A stretch of DNA of 64,000 nt from Saccharopolyspora indica (GCF_027853965.1 NZ_JAQGLB010000005.1:124001-188000); one strand, 5' to 3'; positions 35,374 through 43,975 are shown, counted from the first letter of the stretch. Program-made: numbers and translations. The notes: generated from the sequence alone by a model not told the origin.

Positions 35374-36405
35374 TCAGGCGGCTGTGCTGGTGAGCAGGGC
35401 GTGCGCGGTGTTGATCAGGGTGTTGCGGCGATCGTGATGGCGGGTGGCGAGAGCGGCCAGAGCGACCTGCCCGGCAGGTCGGAAACCGAGGTAGGCGGTC
35501 TGGCCGAACGTGGAACCGCCGTGGAAGTAGACCGGGCTGCGATCGGTGCGGTCGAGGAACCAGGTCAGCGAACGAGCAGGAGCGCGGCGCGGTCCTGGCA
35601 CCGGGTACGAGGTGCGCACGAGTTGCAACGCCTCGCACAACGGAGAGGCTTCCGGGGTGAGGTGGGCTTCGAGGTAGGTGAGCAGATCAGCCGGGGTGGC
35701 GCGGACGGCGCCGGTGGGAGCGACCGCACCAAGCCGGATCGGAGGCGCTGGAGTGATGCCGTTGCGGCGGTGGCCCTGGGCGTCGGTGCCGGGCGGCCCG
35801 GGTGCCAGGCGGGTCTGGCGCAGCTGCATCGGTCGCAGGATGCGGCGGGTGAGCAGGTCTGCGTATGCGGTGCCGGTCACGCGCTCCAAGGCGTGGGCGA
35901 GGACGGCGGTGGCGAAGTTCGAGTAGCGCCAACTGGTTCCGGGCCGAGCCCGGTTGCCGTGGCGGTGAAAGGCCGCCAGCAACCGCTGGTGGGTGAAGTC
36001 GGCGTAGGGGTTGCTGTACCCGCCCGAGAGGACGTGGCGGTAGAAGGCCGGCTGGCGGGGGACGCCGGGCAGCCCCGAGGTGTGGCTGATCAGGTGCCGC
36101 AGCGTGATCATCGCGCTGGCGCACGACCGACCTGGTGGGCTGGGCAGGCAGTCCCGGGCCGGGGTGTCGAGGTCGAGGACTCCGGCGGCGGCCAGATCGG
36201 CCAGCAGCAGACCGAGGAAGGTCTTGGACGCCGAGCCGATCTCGTAGTGCAGGTGCTGCCGCGGCCCACCGGCGGGTGCGGTGCCGGTGATGACGATGGT
36301 GCGGTGACCGCGCTCGGACCAGGCGAACACCACGTCGGGAGCGTCGACGGCGTCGGCGGCCAGCTGGAGACGCTCGGCGAGCGCGGTGTCGGGCCGTGCG
36401 GTCAT
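35374..36405 (-). CDS. Serine hydrolase of the beta-lactamase/PBP4* family
   Basis: A 343-residue class C beta-lactamase-like hydrolase. The nucleophile motif SxxK is SASK (EIGSASKTFLGLLLAD), the YxN motif is YSN (SWRYSNFATAVLAH), and HGGSTFG replaces the KTG triad. Relatives are esterases, D-aminopeptidases or peptidases. No signal peptide is visible. Its ATG overlaps the stop of the DUF6895-like gene (ATGA), making it the last gene of a coupled cassette that starts with a small peptide. It could process that peptide; this is inference. Confidence 0.87.
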   Translation of the reverse strand: MTARPDTALAERLQLAADAVDAPDVVFAWSERGHRTIVITGTAPAGGPRQHLHYEIGSASKTFLGLLLADLAAAGVLDLDTPARDCLPSPPGRSCASAMITLRHLISHTSGLPGVPRQPAFYRHVLSGGYSNPYADFTHQRLLAAFHRHGNRARPGTSWRYSNFATAVLAHALERVTGTAYADLLTRRILRPMQLRQTRLAPGPPGTDAQGHRRNGITPAPPIRLGAVAPTGAVRATPADLLTYLEAHLTPEASPLCEALQLVRTSYPVPGPRRAPARSLTWFLDRTDRSPVYFHGGSTFGQTAYLGFRPAGQVALAALATRHHDRRNTLINTAHALLTSTAA

Positions 36406-37310
36406 GGCGTGGCCGCCAGCGCGCTCAGCACGCGGGAGGTGGCCAGCGTGGTGGCGAAAGCCGCGACCAGGGTCGGGTGGTAGACCAGCTCGAACACTTC
36501 CCCCGCATCGCCGGCCGGCATCTCGCCGATGGCGGGCAGTGCCCCGTCAGGTGCTTGCGCGGCGGCCAGGCCGCCCCAGCTCGCGCCGTCCAGAGCGGGC
36601 TCCGGCAGGCAGGCATCGGTGGCCAGCAGTTCGCCGAGCAGGTCCCATTGGCGGCGCTCGACGCACTCCGCCGACCACACCGGCAGCCAGAGGTCGAGGT
36701 AGTCGGCGATCATGCTCGGCACTCGATCAGGGCGGGCGCCCCAGTCGGTGAGGTAGAAGACGGTGTGGGTGATCGCGTAGGCGACGTCGCGGTCCACCGT
36801 CCACGGTTCCGGGAATCGGCCCAGCAACGTCTCCCGCACGGCACCGTCGAGGTCGCTGCCGACGGTCAATCCGAGCTGGTGCTCGGCCAGCGCGATACCC
36901 AGCTTTCGGTACGGAACCACCTCCGCGGCCGAACAGCCCCGCAGCGCCCGCACGACCCGCAACGTCTCCTCGAGGCCGGGATTGCGGTAGCCGCGCTCGT
37001 GGAAGTGCACGTAGACCTCCATGCACGCCGAGGTCAGCGGTGCCTCGCGCTGCACCCGTTCCAGCACGTCGCCGGCGTCGAGCAGATCGTTCCAGGCGAA
37101 CTCCAGCAGGCTGCGGGCATCGGCGACCTGCTGAGAACCGGCCACTCCTTCCCGCAGCAGGGCCGCGGCGGCCATGGCCAGCTCGCCCACCGGCTTGAAC
37201 GCCTCAGCGGGGTTGTCCTCTCCGGGACAGGGGCGGAAGTGCTCGCGGTTGGCCGCCAACCACTCCCAGGCTCGTACTCCGACCTGGTGCAGCAGCGCTG
37301 GTGAGTTCAT
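36402..37310 (-). CDS. DUF6895-like protein
   Basis: A 302-residue all-helical soluble protein. It starts MNSPALLHQVGVRAWEWLAA and has ACMEVYVHFHERGYRNP and DVAYAITHTVFYLTDWG, which I recognise as the actinobacterial DUF6895 type; the function is unknown. Its conserved His-rich segments could bind metal. It overlaps both neighbours by 4 nt, so it is made together with the unknown protein upstream and the serine hydrolase downstream. Confidence 0.72.
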   Translation of the reverse strand: MNSPALLHQVGVRAWEWLAANREHFRPCPGEDNPAEAFKPVGELAMAAAALLREGVAGSQQVADARSLLEFAWNDLLDAGDVLERVQREAPLTSACMEVYVHFHERGYRNPGLEETLRVVRALRGCSAAEVVPYRKLGIALAEHQLGLTVGSDLDGAVRETLLGRFPEPWTVDRDVAYAITHTVFYLTDWGARPDRVPSMIADYLDLWLPVWSAECVERRQWDLLGELLATDACLPEPALDGASWGGLAAAQAPDGALPAIGEMPAGDAGEVFELVYHPTLVAAFATTLATSRVLSALAATP

Positions 37311-38005
37311 CGCGCCCTCGCTTCGCTGAGCAGTCGAGCTGCCTGAACGTGCAGCCGTACCCGTGCCTCGTCCGCAGCCCCGAAGCGCTCCACGAACTCC
37401 ATTCCGCGGGCCAGCTCCAACGAGACCGGCACGCCGTCCAGAGCGGCCAGCCACCGCCCGGCCCCGGCGGCTTGCAGCCAGTCCCCGCGGCGCACCGCGC
37501 GGGCGAATCCCCGCGCCAGATCACGCACTCGCAGTGATGCCTGCGCTGTCAGACCGCATCGCAGCCCCGGTGCGGCCAACGACGCCAATTGCGCCAGGCG
37601 ATGCGTCAGCACCGGCCAGGACACCGTCGCCACCCACGCAGATTCCGGTTCGCCCAACGGTGCGGCGATGCCCCTGCCTCCCTCGGCTGCGTGGAGTGCC
37701 GTGCGCAGGCCCCAGTGCATCCAGGCCAACGGCATCGACGTCCCCTCCGCGGAGCGGTGCCGCGCCGCCGCCCGGACGAGGTCCAGATCACCGGCGGTCG
37801 GCGCAATGCCGCGAAAGGCCCGCGGGGAGAGCACATCGGCACCCAGCACGCGCACCGCCCCCACCACCAGCGGATCCGGCTCGCCCGTCCCGGCAGCCGG
37901 CTCCAGCACCCCGCAGTGGTGCCCGCCCCGCAGGACGGACACCACCGACAGCGCGCAATCCTGAACCGCCTCAGCTAGCCGGGCGCCAGTGCTCGCGCGT
38001 TCCAC
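37307..38005 (-). CDS. Unknown helical protein of the small-peptide cassette
   Basis: A 232-residue soluble protein with no recognised domain. It has an N-terminal Cys-His region (VLRGGHHCGVLEP), a central LAWMHWGLRTALHAAEGG helix and an Arg/Ala-rich C-terminus. GTG 38003-38005 lies 14 nt after the small peptide stop with GGGTGG as a likely binding site. Its stop overlaps the next start (ATGA). Codon use looks native. It may bind or modify the peptide encoded just upstream. Confidence 0.75.
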   Translation of the reverse strand: MERASTGARLAEAVQDCALSVVSVLRGGHHCGVLEPAAGTGEPDPLVVGAVRVLGADVLSPRAFRGIAPTAGDLDLVRAAARHRSAEGTSMPLAWMHWGLRTALHAAEGGRGIAAPLGEPESAWVATVSWPVLTHRLAQLASLAAPGLRCGLTAQASLRVRDLARGFARAVRRGDWLQAAGAGRWLAALDGVPVSLELARGMEFVERFGAADEARVRLHVQAARLLSEARAR

Positions 38006-38019
38006 CGATCATCCACCCG

Positions 38020-38184
38020 TCACTTCTTCGGACGCGGAAGAGGAGCGGAAAGGATCAGCAGCCAGTTGGTCAACGGGCTGTCCCGGAACTCCCCGCGCGG
38101 TTCGGCGGAGTCGACCAGCGCCTCCACCGCCGCGGCCACGTCCTCGGCTTCAGCGGACTTCACAGGTTCGACAGCGACCTTCAT
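38020..38184 (-). CDS. 54-residue peptide, candidate RiPP-like precursor
   Basis: The product starts MKVAVEPVKSAEAEDVAAAV, an acidic helical leader-like half, then EPRGEFRDSPLT and a hydrophobic, Pro-rich, basic end NWLLILSAPLPRPKK. It contains no Cys. ATG 38182-38184 is chosen because AGGAG lies 9 nt upstream; an earlier ATG sits directly on that site. It is the first gene of a coupled four-gene operon. The leader/core layout resembles a ribosomal peptide precursor, but no known modifying enzyme is encoded, so a signal peptide pheromone or small adaptor is also possible. Confidence 0.68.
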   Translation of the reverse strand: MKVAVEPVKSAEAEDVAAAVEALVDSAEPRGEFRDSPLTNWLLILSAPLPRPKK

Positions 38185-38591
38185 CCGGTTCATCTCCTCA
38201 CGAACCAATCGGTCGTGCACCGTGGAAAACCACGCCCCGGGGCATCCGGCCCCGGAGACATTTCACAACAGCCCGAACCGCCGCCACCTGCAACAGCAAG
38301 GCCCCCATCCAGCGAGCACCGGTACCACGGACGAAGGCACCTCACACCACGTCCAGGCGAAGCGCCGCCGGCTCGTCGTTCAGCCCGGAGCGACGGCCGC
38401 GGTGCCGCCCCGGAAAGCAGACTCGATCAGCAACCGACGTGGGCGGCACGCGACCCGACCGGCTGAAGCCCCGAGGTTCCCGGCCTCCAGGTTTCGAGGT
38501 TCGGGGATTGCCCTGACAAGGGATCAGCGCAGCTGGGAAGATCTGGTACTGCCCGGCACGAGTAAGCAGCCGAACCCGATGCTCGGAGTCG
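38185..38591. other. 407-bp divergent region between peptide cassette and Crp gene
   Basis: It holds the promoters of the small-peptide operon and the Crp/Fnr gene. Several open frames cross it but none has good codon bias and a ribosome binding site together. No clear Crp palindrome was found by eye. Confidence 0.5.
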
Positions 38592-39302
38592 ATGTTGGAC
38601 GGCCATGCAGCAGTACCCGGTCCCGGAGACGCCCTCGCCCGGGACACGTTCGTCAACAAGGCGGAAAGCCGGGTGTGGGGCGAACTTCTCGAGCTGGGCG
38701 CTCGACGGAGCTTCGACCGGAACGACATGCTCATCGTCGCCGGGACGCCCAGCGATCACGTGCTGCTCATCGAGCACGGACTGGTCAAGGTGCTCCTGCC
38801 GGGAGAAGGCCGGGACCTGGTGGTCGGGTTCTACGGTCCCGGCGAGCTGATGGGCGAGCAGGGCGTGCTGTTCTCCGAAGCCCGCAGCGCCACCGTGGTC
38901 GCACACACCCCGGGCACGGCGACGCGGGTCCCGGGCCACCTTTTCCGGCATTACGTGGAGCGCAATCCAGCGGTTCTCGGTGCGCTGTACGGCATCCTCC
39001 GGGAACGTCTCCGCAAGGCGGACCAGCGCCAGCAGAGCCTGGTCGGCCAGGACGTCCCGACCCGCGTCGCGCGGCAACTGCTCGCGTGGTCCGAAACGCT
39101 CGGCACCCGGACGGCCGACGGCGTGACCATCAGCGGGTTGAGCCGCAAGGACCTCGCCCAGTGCATCGGCGCCGGCGAGACCACGGTCGACGCGGTGCTG
39201 AAGGACCTCACCGCCCACGGGCTGGTGCGCACCCACTGGCGGAAGTACGTGCTGCCCTCGCCGCGGCGCCTGCTCGACCACATCACCAACCAAGCAAAGT
39301 GA
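38592..39302 (+). CDS. Crp/Fnr family transcriptional regulator
   Basis: A 236-residue protein. Residues 20-140 form a cNMP-binding-like beta roll (FDRNDMLIVAGTPSDHVLLIEHGLVKVLL, FYGPGELMGEQGVLF). Residues 165-225 form a Crp-type winged helix (RVARQLLAW..., LSRKDLAQCIGAGETTVDAVLKDLTAHGLV). No Fnr cysteine cluster is present. The ATG at 38592 is close to GGAG. It lies 96 bp before a nucleotide-cyclase-like gene, so it may sense that protein's product. Confidence 0.87.
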   Translation: MLDGHAAVPGPGDALARDTFVNKAESRVWGELLELGARRSFDRNDMLIVAGTPSDHVLLIEHGLVKVLLPGEGRDLVVGFYGPGELMGEQGVLFSEARSATVVAHTPGTATRVPGHLFRHYVERNPAVLGALYGILRERLRKADQRQQSLVGQDVPTRVARQLLAWSETLGTRTADGVTISGLSRKDLAQCIGAGETTVDAVLKDLTAHGLVRTHWRKYVLPSPRRLLDHITNQAK

Positions 39303-39398
39303 GCGCGATCACATTCCCGATTCCCTGCGGCAAGGGAGACCTGGCTGCGCACGTCGGTGAAGCTCCGTGCATTCCAGCCTGACGAACGGAGCGAAGCC

Positions 39399-40286
39399 TT
39401 GCCCGAAGCACCCGATACAGCCTTGATGCCGGAACACAGCGCGCTGCTCGCGGTGGACGTGATCGGGTCCGGAAGCAGCCGCCCCGAACACCTCGGCACC
39501 ATCCCCGACCTGGTCCGCGACCTGACCCAGGCCGCGCTGCACGCCGTCGGGATCGACGGCGATCGCCCCGAGGACGACCAGTTCACCGGAGACGGGTTCC
39601 TGCGCGCGTACCCGAGCAGGTTCCTGCCCGCGCTGATCGACATGATCAGCGTGCTCGACGCTCTTCTGGCCGAGCACAACAGGACCACGAAGCCGGAGAT
39701 CCGCCTCCGGGTCGCCGTGCACCTAGGCCCGCTGCCGGCCCGCCGCGGCTTCTACCGGCCGAACATCGACCTCAGCCGGTTGCTCGAAGCCGCCGCGCTC
39801 AAGCACGTCGTCGACTACTGCCGCGAGCACATCACCGGGGACACCTTCACGACCGCCCTCATCCTTTCCGACAACGCCTACCGGACGGTGTTCCAGGGGG
39901 ACTACACGCGCGTGATCGGCCGCAACGAGTTCGCACCCCTGCTGATCACCAACAACGAGTTCGACGACCGTTCGTGGGTCCGGGTCGCCGGAGTCCACCC
40001 GACCCAGATCAGCGGCATCCCCCCAGCGACGGCGCCGTCGTGGGATTCCACTCCGCTGTTCAGCGACAGCGGGATGTCCATCGAAGGCGTCGACACGGCT
40101 CAGAGCGTCAACACGAGCAGCCACGCAGGCGGGCGGAGCAACGAGGTTCAGGCCGGCACGGTGCACGGGAACGTGAGCCAGAGCGACCAGGGCAAGTACG
40201 TCGTGACCGCCGACCACGCCCAGGGTGTTCAGATCGGCGACGGGAACACCCAGAACGTCGACTTTCGGCGCTCTCCTTCAGAATGA
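39399..40286 (+). CDS. Nucleotide-cyclase-like protein with C-terminal RHIM/BASS-type motif
   Basis: A 295-residue protein. Residues 12-210 resemble a class III nucleotidyl cyclase core: HSALLAVDVIGSG with Asp20 and QFTGDGFLRAYPS with Asp65 correspond to the two metal-binding Asp positions, followed by RLRVAVHLGPL. A Ser/Asn-rich linker leads to VQAGTVHGNV and then GVQIGDGNTQNVDF near the end. V277-Q-I-G280 with N283 fits the RHIM-like bacterial amyloid signalling pattern. TTG 39399 has GGAG 7 nt upstream; GTG 39357 and ATG 39426 are alternatives. Activity is unproven. Confidence 0.72.
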   Translation: MPEAPDTALMPEHSALLAVDVIGSGSSRPEHLGTIPDLVRDLTQAALHAVGIDGDRPEDDQFTGDGFLRAYPSRFLPALIDMISVLDALLAEHNRTTKPEIRLRVAVHLGPLPARRGFYRPNIDLSRLLEAAALKHVVDYCREHITGDTFTTALILSDNAYRTVFQGDYTRVIGRNEFAPLLITNNEFDDRSWVRVAGVHPTQISGIPPATAPSWDSTPLFSDSGMSIEGVDTAQSVNTSSHAGGRSNEVQAGTVHGNVSQSDQGKYVVTADHAQGVQIGDGNTQNVDFRRSPSE

Positions 40287-40536
40287 TGACCGCAAGAAGT
40301 CGAGATGAGCGCAGAGCAGAGCTGGATGCGGCATACCGAAATCCCTGCAGCCTTTGACGGTCGACCATCCGTGGAGCGTGGGAATCAATTCTCATCGGTC
40401 TTCACGCTCCTCGTGCTCGGCGAGCCACCAGCCTTCCGGAATCCTTCGCCACCTCGCCTCCGGCCCGGCGCTGGGGACGTAGGGTTGCGGCGGGCAGCAG
40501 AATCGGGTGCGGGCCGAAGTGAGGAGTTGATCGAGG
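40287..40536 (+). other. 250-bp gap with short remnant-like ORF and hairpin
   Basis: A 23-codon frame starting MTARSRDERRAELDAAYRN just after the cyclase-like gene looks like a gene start that stops early, possibly a decayed gene. An 8-bp inverted repeat (ggagcgtg at 40373 and cacgctcc at 40403) with a 22-nt loop may act as terminator. From about 40505 the sequence matches that upstream of the pseudogene at 35257. Confidence 0.45.
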
Positions 40537-41319
40537 GTGCAGACCGCGACAGCCGTGTTGCACGACATCCGGACGCACTACTGCGCTGCTGGTTCCGGGT
40601 CGGCCGTGGTGTTCGTGCACGGGCTGGCCGAGGATCATCGCAGCTGGCGGCGTCAGCAGGAGGAGTTCAGCGGCCATCGGACCTACGCCTACGACGTGCG
40701 CGGGCACGGGGCGAGCACTCTCGGGGCCGCGGACGGGACCTTGGAGCAGTTGCGCGATGACTTGCTGGCCTTTCTCGCCGAGGTCTCCGGGCCCGCCGTG
40801 TGCGTCGGGTTCTCGTTGGGTGGCACAGTGGTGCTCTCCGCTGCCGCGGAACGTCCCGACCTGGTGACCGGCGTGGTGGTTCTCGGGACGTCGTCGGTGG
40901 TGGGTCGGCGAGCAGCAGAGATCAACCTGCAGCGCGCCGAGGAGGCGTCCGATCCCGCCGCGCTGCTGGCCTCCCTGCACGAGGACACCCGGATGATGAT
41001 CACGAGCTCCACAGTGGACATCGATGAGCTGGTCGCGCGGCGGGCCGCGACGATCGGTGACGGCGCGGGCTTCGCGAACGCGGCGACCTCGATGGCCGGG
41101 ATCCGCGACACCCCGCTGACACCCGCGCTCGCCGCGATCGAGCAGCCGGTGACCGTGATCGGCGCCGAGCACGACGCGCTCTGCCCGCGCAAGGCCGCGG
41201 ACATCCTCCTCGAAGCCCTCCCCCACGCGACCTACCTGGAAATCCCGGGCTCCGGTCACCTGATGAACGTCGACAACCCGGACGCCGTCACCGCCGCACT
41301 CCGCACCGCGCTGGGCTGA
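40537..41319 (+). CDS. Alpha/beta hydrolase (intact paralogue of the 35257 pseudogene)
   Basis: A 260-residue alpha/beta hydrolase with VVFVHGLAEDHRSW, nucleophile elbow GFSLGG, an Asp-bearing strand VTVIGAEHDALCPRKAADILL and catalytic His in GSGHLMNVDNP. Resemblance to esterases and 3-oxoadipate enol-lactonase-like enzymes is general. The GTG lies after GGAGTTGATCGAGG. Its first 20 codons and the PRKAADILLEA region are duplicated in the upstream pseudogene. Confidence 0.86.
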   Translation: MQTATAVLHDIRTHYCAAGSGSAVVFVHGLAEDHRSWRRQQEEFSGHRTYAYDVRGHGASTLGAADGTLEQLRDDLLAFLAEVSGPAVCVGFSLGGTVVLSAAAERPDLVTGVVVLGTSSVVGRRAAEINLQRAEEASDPAALLASLHEDTRMMITSSTVDIDELVARRAATIGDGAGFANAATSMAGIRDTPLTPALAAIEQPVTVIGAEHDALCPRKAADILLEALPHATYLEIPGSGHLMNVDNPDAVTAALRTALG

Positions 41320-41423
41320 ACAGCAAAGCTGGACTTGCGGGTGCTTCGTCCCGCAGGGACTCGCGCGAGCCTCCGGTTCACCGCACCAGCGCTGGGTATC
41401 CCCCGTAGAGCGGGAGGTGGGCC

Positions 41424-41891
41424 ATGACTGCACCAACGTCCTCGGTGCGGACGCGTCTGCTGGGTAGCGGTGCGCCGCGGGCGACGATCCTGATCCGGCT
41501 CGTGGTGGGCGGGATCTTCCTGTTCGAAGGCATTCAGAAGTTCCTGTACCCGGACAGGCTCGGGCCGGGGCGGTTCGCGCGGGAGACCCCGCTGCCCGCG
41601 CCCGGGTTCTTCGCCTACCTCGACGGGGTGTTCGAGGTGGGGTGCGGCGTGCTGCTGATCGTCGGGCTGCTCACCCGGCTGGCCGCGATACCCATGATCG
41701 TCAACATGGTCGGGGCCGAGGTGTTCACCAAGGTTCCGGTCCTGCTCGACGAGGGGTTCCTGGCCTACGTGCACGAGGCCCGGGCCGAGCTCGGCCAGCT
41801 GTTCGGCTCGGTGTTCCTGCTGATCGTCGGTGCCGGGCCGATCTCGCTCGACGCCGCGCTGTCCAGGTCCCGGCACCACGACCGGGAATGA
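41424..41891 (+). CDS. DoxX family membrane protein
   Basis: A 155-residue protein with four predicted membrane helices and the DoxX pattern ILIRLVVGGIFLFEGIQKF...FAYLDGVFEVGCGVLLIVGL. DoxX-like proteins are linked to redox or quinone-associated membrane functions; a specific role here is unknown. It is separated by 104 bp from the upstream hydrolase and ends at a convergent terminator. Confidence 0.85.
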   Translation: MTAPTSSVRTRLLGSGAPRATILIRLVVGGIFLFEGIQKFLYPDRLGPGRFARETPLPAPGFFAYLDGVFEVGCGVLLIVGLLTRLAAIPMIVNMVGAEVFTKVPVLLDEGFLAYVHEARAELGQLFGSVFLLIVGAGPISLDAALSRSRHHDRE

Positions 41892-41893
41892 CA

Positions 41894-41925
41894 GGAGGCG
41901 GCCGCGGCGAACCGCGACCGCCTCC
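41894..41925. terminator. Bidirectional terminator between doxX-like and tctA-like genes
   Basis: ggaggcgg pairs with ccgcctcc and the stem continues inward with ccgcgg/ccgcg around a CGAA tetraloop-like turn. It lies between two converging genes. Confidence 0.7.
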
Positions 41926-41935
41926 CCGGGTCCGA

Positions 41936-43441
41936 TCAGGCGTCGACCCGCTCCTCCTGCTTCGCCGGGCGCCGGACGAACTTGTTCCACAGCGGCCAGG
42001 TCAGCAGCACCGCGATGATCACGTAGACAGTGATCGCCAGCGGCGAGTTCACCAGACCGGTCAGGGAACCGTCGCTGATCTGCAGCGCTCGGCGCATCTG
42101 CAGCTCGGCGGCCGGGCCGAGGATGACGCCGACGATGGCGGGCAGCACCGGCAGTCCGTAGCGTCGCATCGCGAAGCCGATCGCACCGATGATGAACAGC
42201 AGCACCAGGTCCAGCGCTTCACCACCGACCGCGTACGCACCGACGCTGGCGAAGAACAGGATGCCCGCGTACAGGTACGGGCGCGGGACCCGCAGCAGCT
42301 TCGCCCACACCGGGGCCATCGGCAGGTTGATGATCAGCAGCAGCGCCAGGCCCACGAACATGCTCGCGATGAGCGTCCACACCAGTTCGGTCTCGCGCTC
42401 GAACAGCAGCGGTCCCGGCTGGATGCCGTACTGCTGGAACGCCGCCAGCATCACCGCGGCCACCGAGGTGGTCGGCAGGCCCAGGGTGAGCATCGTGACC
42501 ATGGTGCCCGCCGCGCTCGCCGTCGCGGTCGACTCCGGCCCGGCGACGCCTTCGATGGCGCCCTTGCCCCAGTCGCCGGTCTTGCGGGACAGGTGCTTCT
42601 CCACCGTGTAGGACAGGAACGTCGGCATCTCCGCGCCGCCCGCCGGGATCGCGCCGAACGGGAACCCGATCAGCGGTCCCCGCAGCCACGGCTTCCAGGC
42701 GCGCCGCAGGTCCTCCCGGCCCAGGCCGGGGCGGCCGACCGACAGCGGCTTCTCCTGGGTGTGGCGCAGGTGCGCGGCGACCCACAGCGACTCGCCGACG
42801 GCGAACAGCCCGACCGCCACGATGACGATGTCGATGCCGTCGGCCAGCTGCAGCGAGCCGAAGGTCAGCCGGGCCTGGCCGCTCATCTGGTCCAGGCCGA
42901 CCAGGCCCAGGGTCAGGCCGATCAGCAGCGAGGCGAACCCGCGGATCCGCGAGCTGCCCAGCACGGTGGCGGTCGCGGCGAAGGCCAGCACCATGAACGC
43001 GAAGTAGTCCGGGGCGCCGATGTTGACCGCGTAGCTCGCGATGACCGGTGCCAGCAGCACCAGCAGGATCAGGCCGATCAGACCGCCGATGAAGTGGCCG
43101 ATCGCCGCCGCGGCCAGCGCTTGCGCGCCGCGGCCCTTCTTGGCCATCTTGTTGCCTTCGATGGCCACCACCACCGCCGCGCTCTCACCGGGGGTGTTGA
43201 GCAGGATCGAGGTGGTCGAGCCGCCGAACATGCCGCCGAAGTAGATCCCGGCGAACATGATGAACGCACCGGTGGGGTCCAGCGCGTAGGTCACCGGCAG
43301 CAGCAGCGCCACGGCCATCGCCGGGCCGATGCCGGGCAGCACGCCCACGGCGGTGCCCAGCAGCACGCCGATCGCGGCGTACAGCAGGTGTTCCGGGGTC
43401 AGCGCGGTGCCGAAACCGGTCAGGAGGTTGGACAGATCCAT
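41936..43441 (-). CDS. Tripartite tricarboxylate transporter large permease (TctA family)
   Basis: A 501-residue membrane protein with about 11-12 helices. TctA signatures include GTAVGVLPGIGPAMAVALLLPVTY near residue 30 and IEGVAGPESTATASAAGTMVTMLTLGLPTT. It imports carboxylates with the TctB and TctC partners encoded immediately upstream. The ATG is 3 bp after the TctB stop codon. The substrate, citrate or another di/tricarboxylate, cannot be inferred. Confidence 0.92.
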   Translation of the reverse strand: MDLSNLLTGFGTALTPEHLLYAAIGVLLGTAVGVLPGIGPAMAVALLLPVTYALDPTGAFIMFAGIYFGGMFGGSTTSILLNTPGESAAVVVAIEGNKMAKKGRGAQALAAAAIGHFIGGLIGLILLVLLAPVIASYAVNIGAPDYFAFMVLAFAATATVLGSSRIRGFASLLIGLTLGLVGLDQMSGQARLTFGSLQLADGIDIVIVAVGLFAVGESLWVAAHLRHTQEKPLSVGRPGLGREDLRRAWKPWLRGPLIGFPFGAIPAGGAEMPTFLSYTVEKHLSRKTGDWGKGAIEGVAGPESTATASAAGTMVTMLTLGLPTTSVAAVMLAAFQQYGIQPGPLLFERETELVWTLIASMFVGLALLLIINLPMAPVWAKLLRVPRPYLYAGILFFASVGAYAVGGEALDLVLLFIIGAIGFAMRRYGLPVLPAIVGVILGPAAELQMRRALQISDGSLTGLVNSPLAITVYVIIAVLLTWPLWNKFVRRPAKQEERVDA

Positions 43442-43444
43442 CGG

Positions 43445-43975
43445 TTACAGCACCCCCATCAGCGGGCCGCCGGGCAACGGGACGCCGAGCAGGTTGTTGA
43501 ACGCGAACCAGGTGATCACCGCGATGCCCGCGGCGATCAGCGGGTCCCGCACGAAGTTCCGGCTGCCCAGCGAGTAGGCCGCGCCCCAGAACAGGATCGC
43601 CGACGACGCCGGGAAGCCGATCACGTTCACGAGCGCGGCGTTGAGCAGGAAGAACCCGGACAGCAGCAGCAACGTGCGCCAGTCCGTCGGCGCGTCCAGG
43701 TCGACGTCCTCGCCGCCCTCGGCCTCGCCGCGACCGCCGCGCAGCACGTCGCGGGCCAGCAGCACCGCGATCAGCAGCAGGAGCGTCCCGACCACGACCG
43801 GGACCGCCTTCGGCCCGACCGGTCCGCGCTGCGCGAAGTCGGTGGGGATGTTGATCGCGTCCACCAGCACCAGCACGCCCACCGCGAGCAGCAGGACGCA
43901 CAGGCCCAGCTCGGAGTGCGACTTCCACCAGCTCTGCCGCGAGCCGGCCCTTTCAGTGTCCACAGTGGAACTCAT
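43445..43975 (-). CDS. Tripartite tricarboxylate transporter small permease (TctB family)
   Basis: A 176-residue protein with four hydrophobic helices (LGLCVLLLAVGVLVLVDA, VVVGTLLLLIAVLL, LLLLSGFFLLNAALV, AGIAVITWFAFNNLLG) and an acidic central loop, as in TctB. Its ATG overlaps the TctC stop (ATGA) and it is followed by TctA, keeping the C-B-A order of the operon. Confidence 0.88.
   Translation of the reverse strand: MSSTVDTERAGSRQSWWKSHSELGLCVLLLAVGVLVLVDAINIPTDFAQRGPVGPKAVPVVVGTLLLLIAVLLARDVLRGGRGEAEGGEDVDLDAPTDWRTLLLLSGFFLLNAALVNVIGFPASSAILFWGAAYSLGSRNFVRDPLIAAGIAVITWFAFNNLLGVPLPGGPLMGVL

Noticed and set aside
35374..36405. Serine hydrolase considered as a true antibiotic-resistance beta-lactamase
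   Set aside because: SxxK and YSN motifs are present, but there is no signal peptide and the third motif is HGG rather than KTG, which fits esterase or peptidase relatives better.
38020..38184. Small peptide considered as lanthipeptide, thiopeptide or lasso precursor
   Set aside because: It has no Cys, and no lanthionine synthetase, YcaO protein, lasso cyclase or leader peptidase is encoded nearby.
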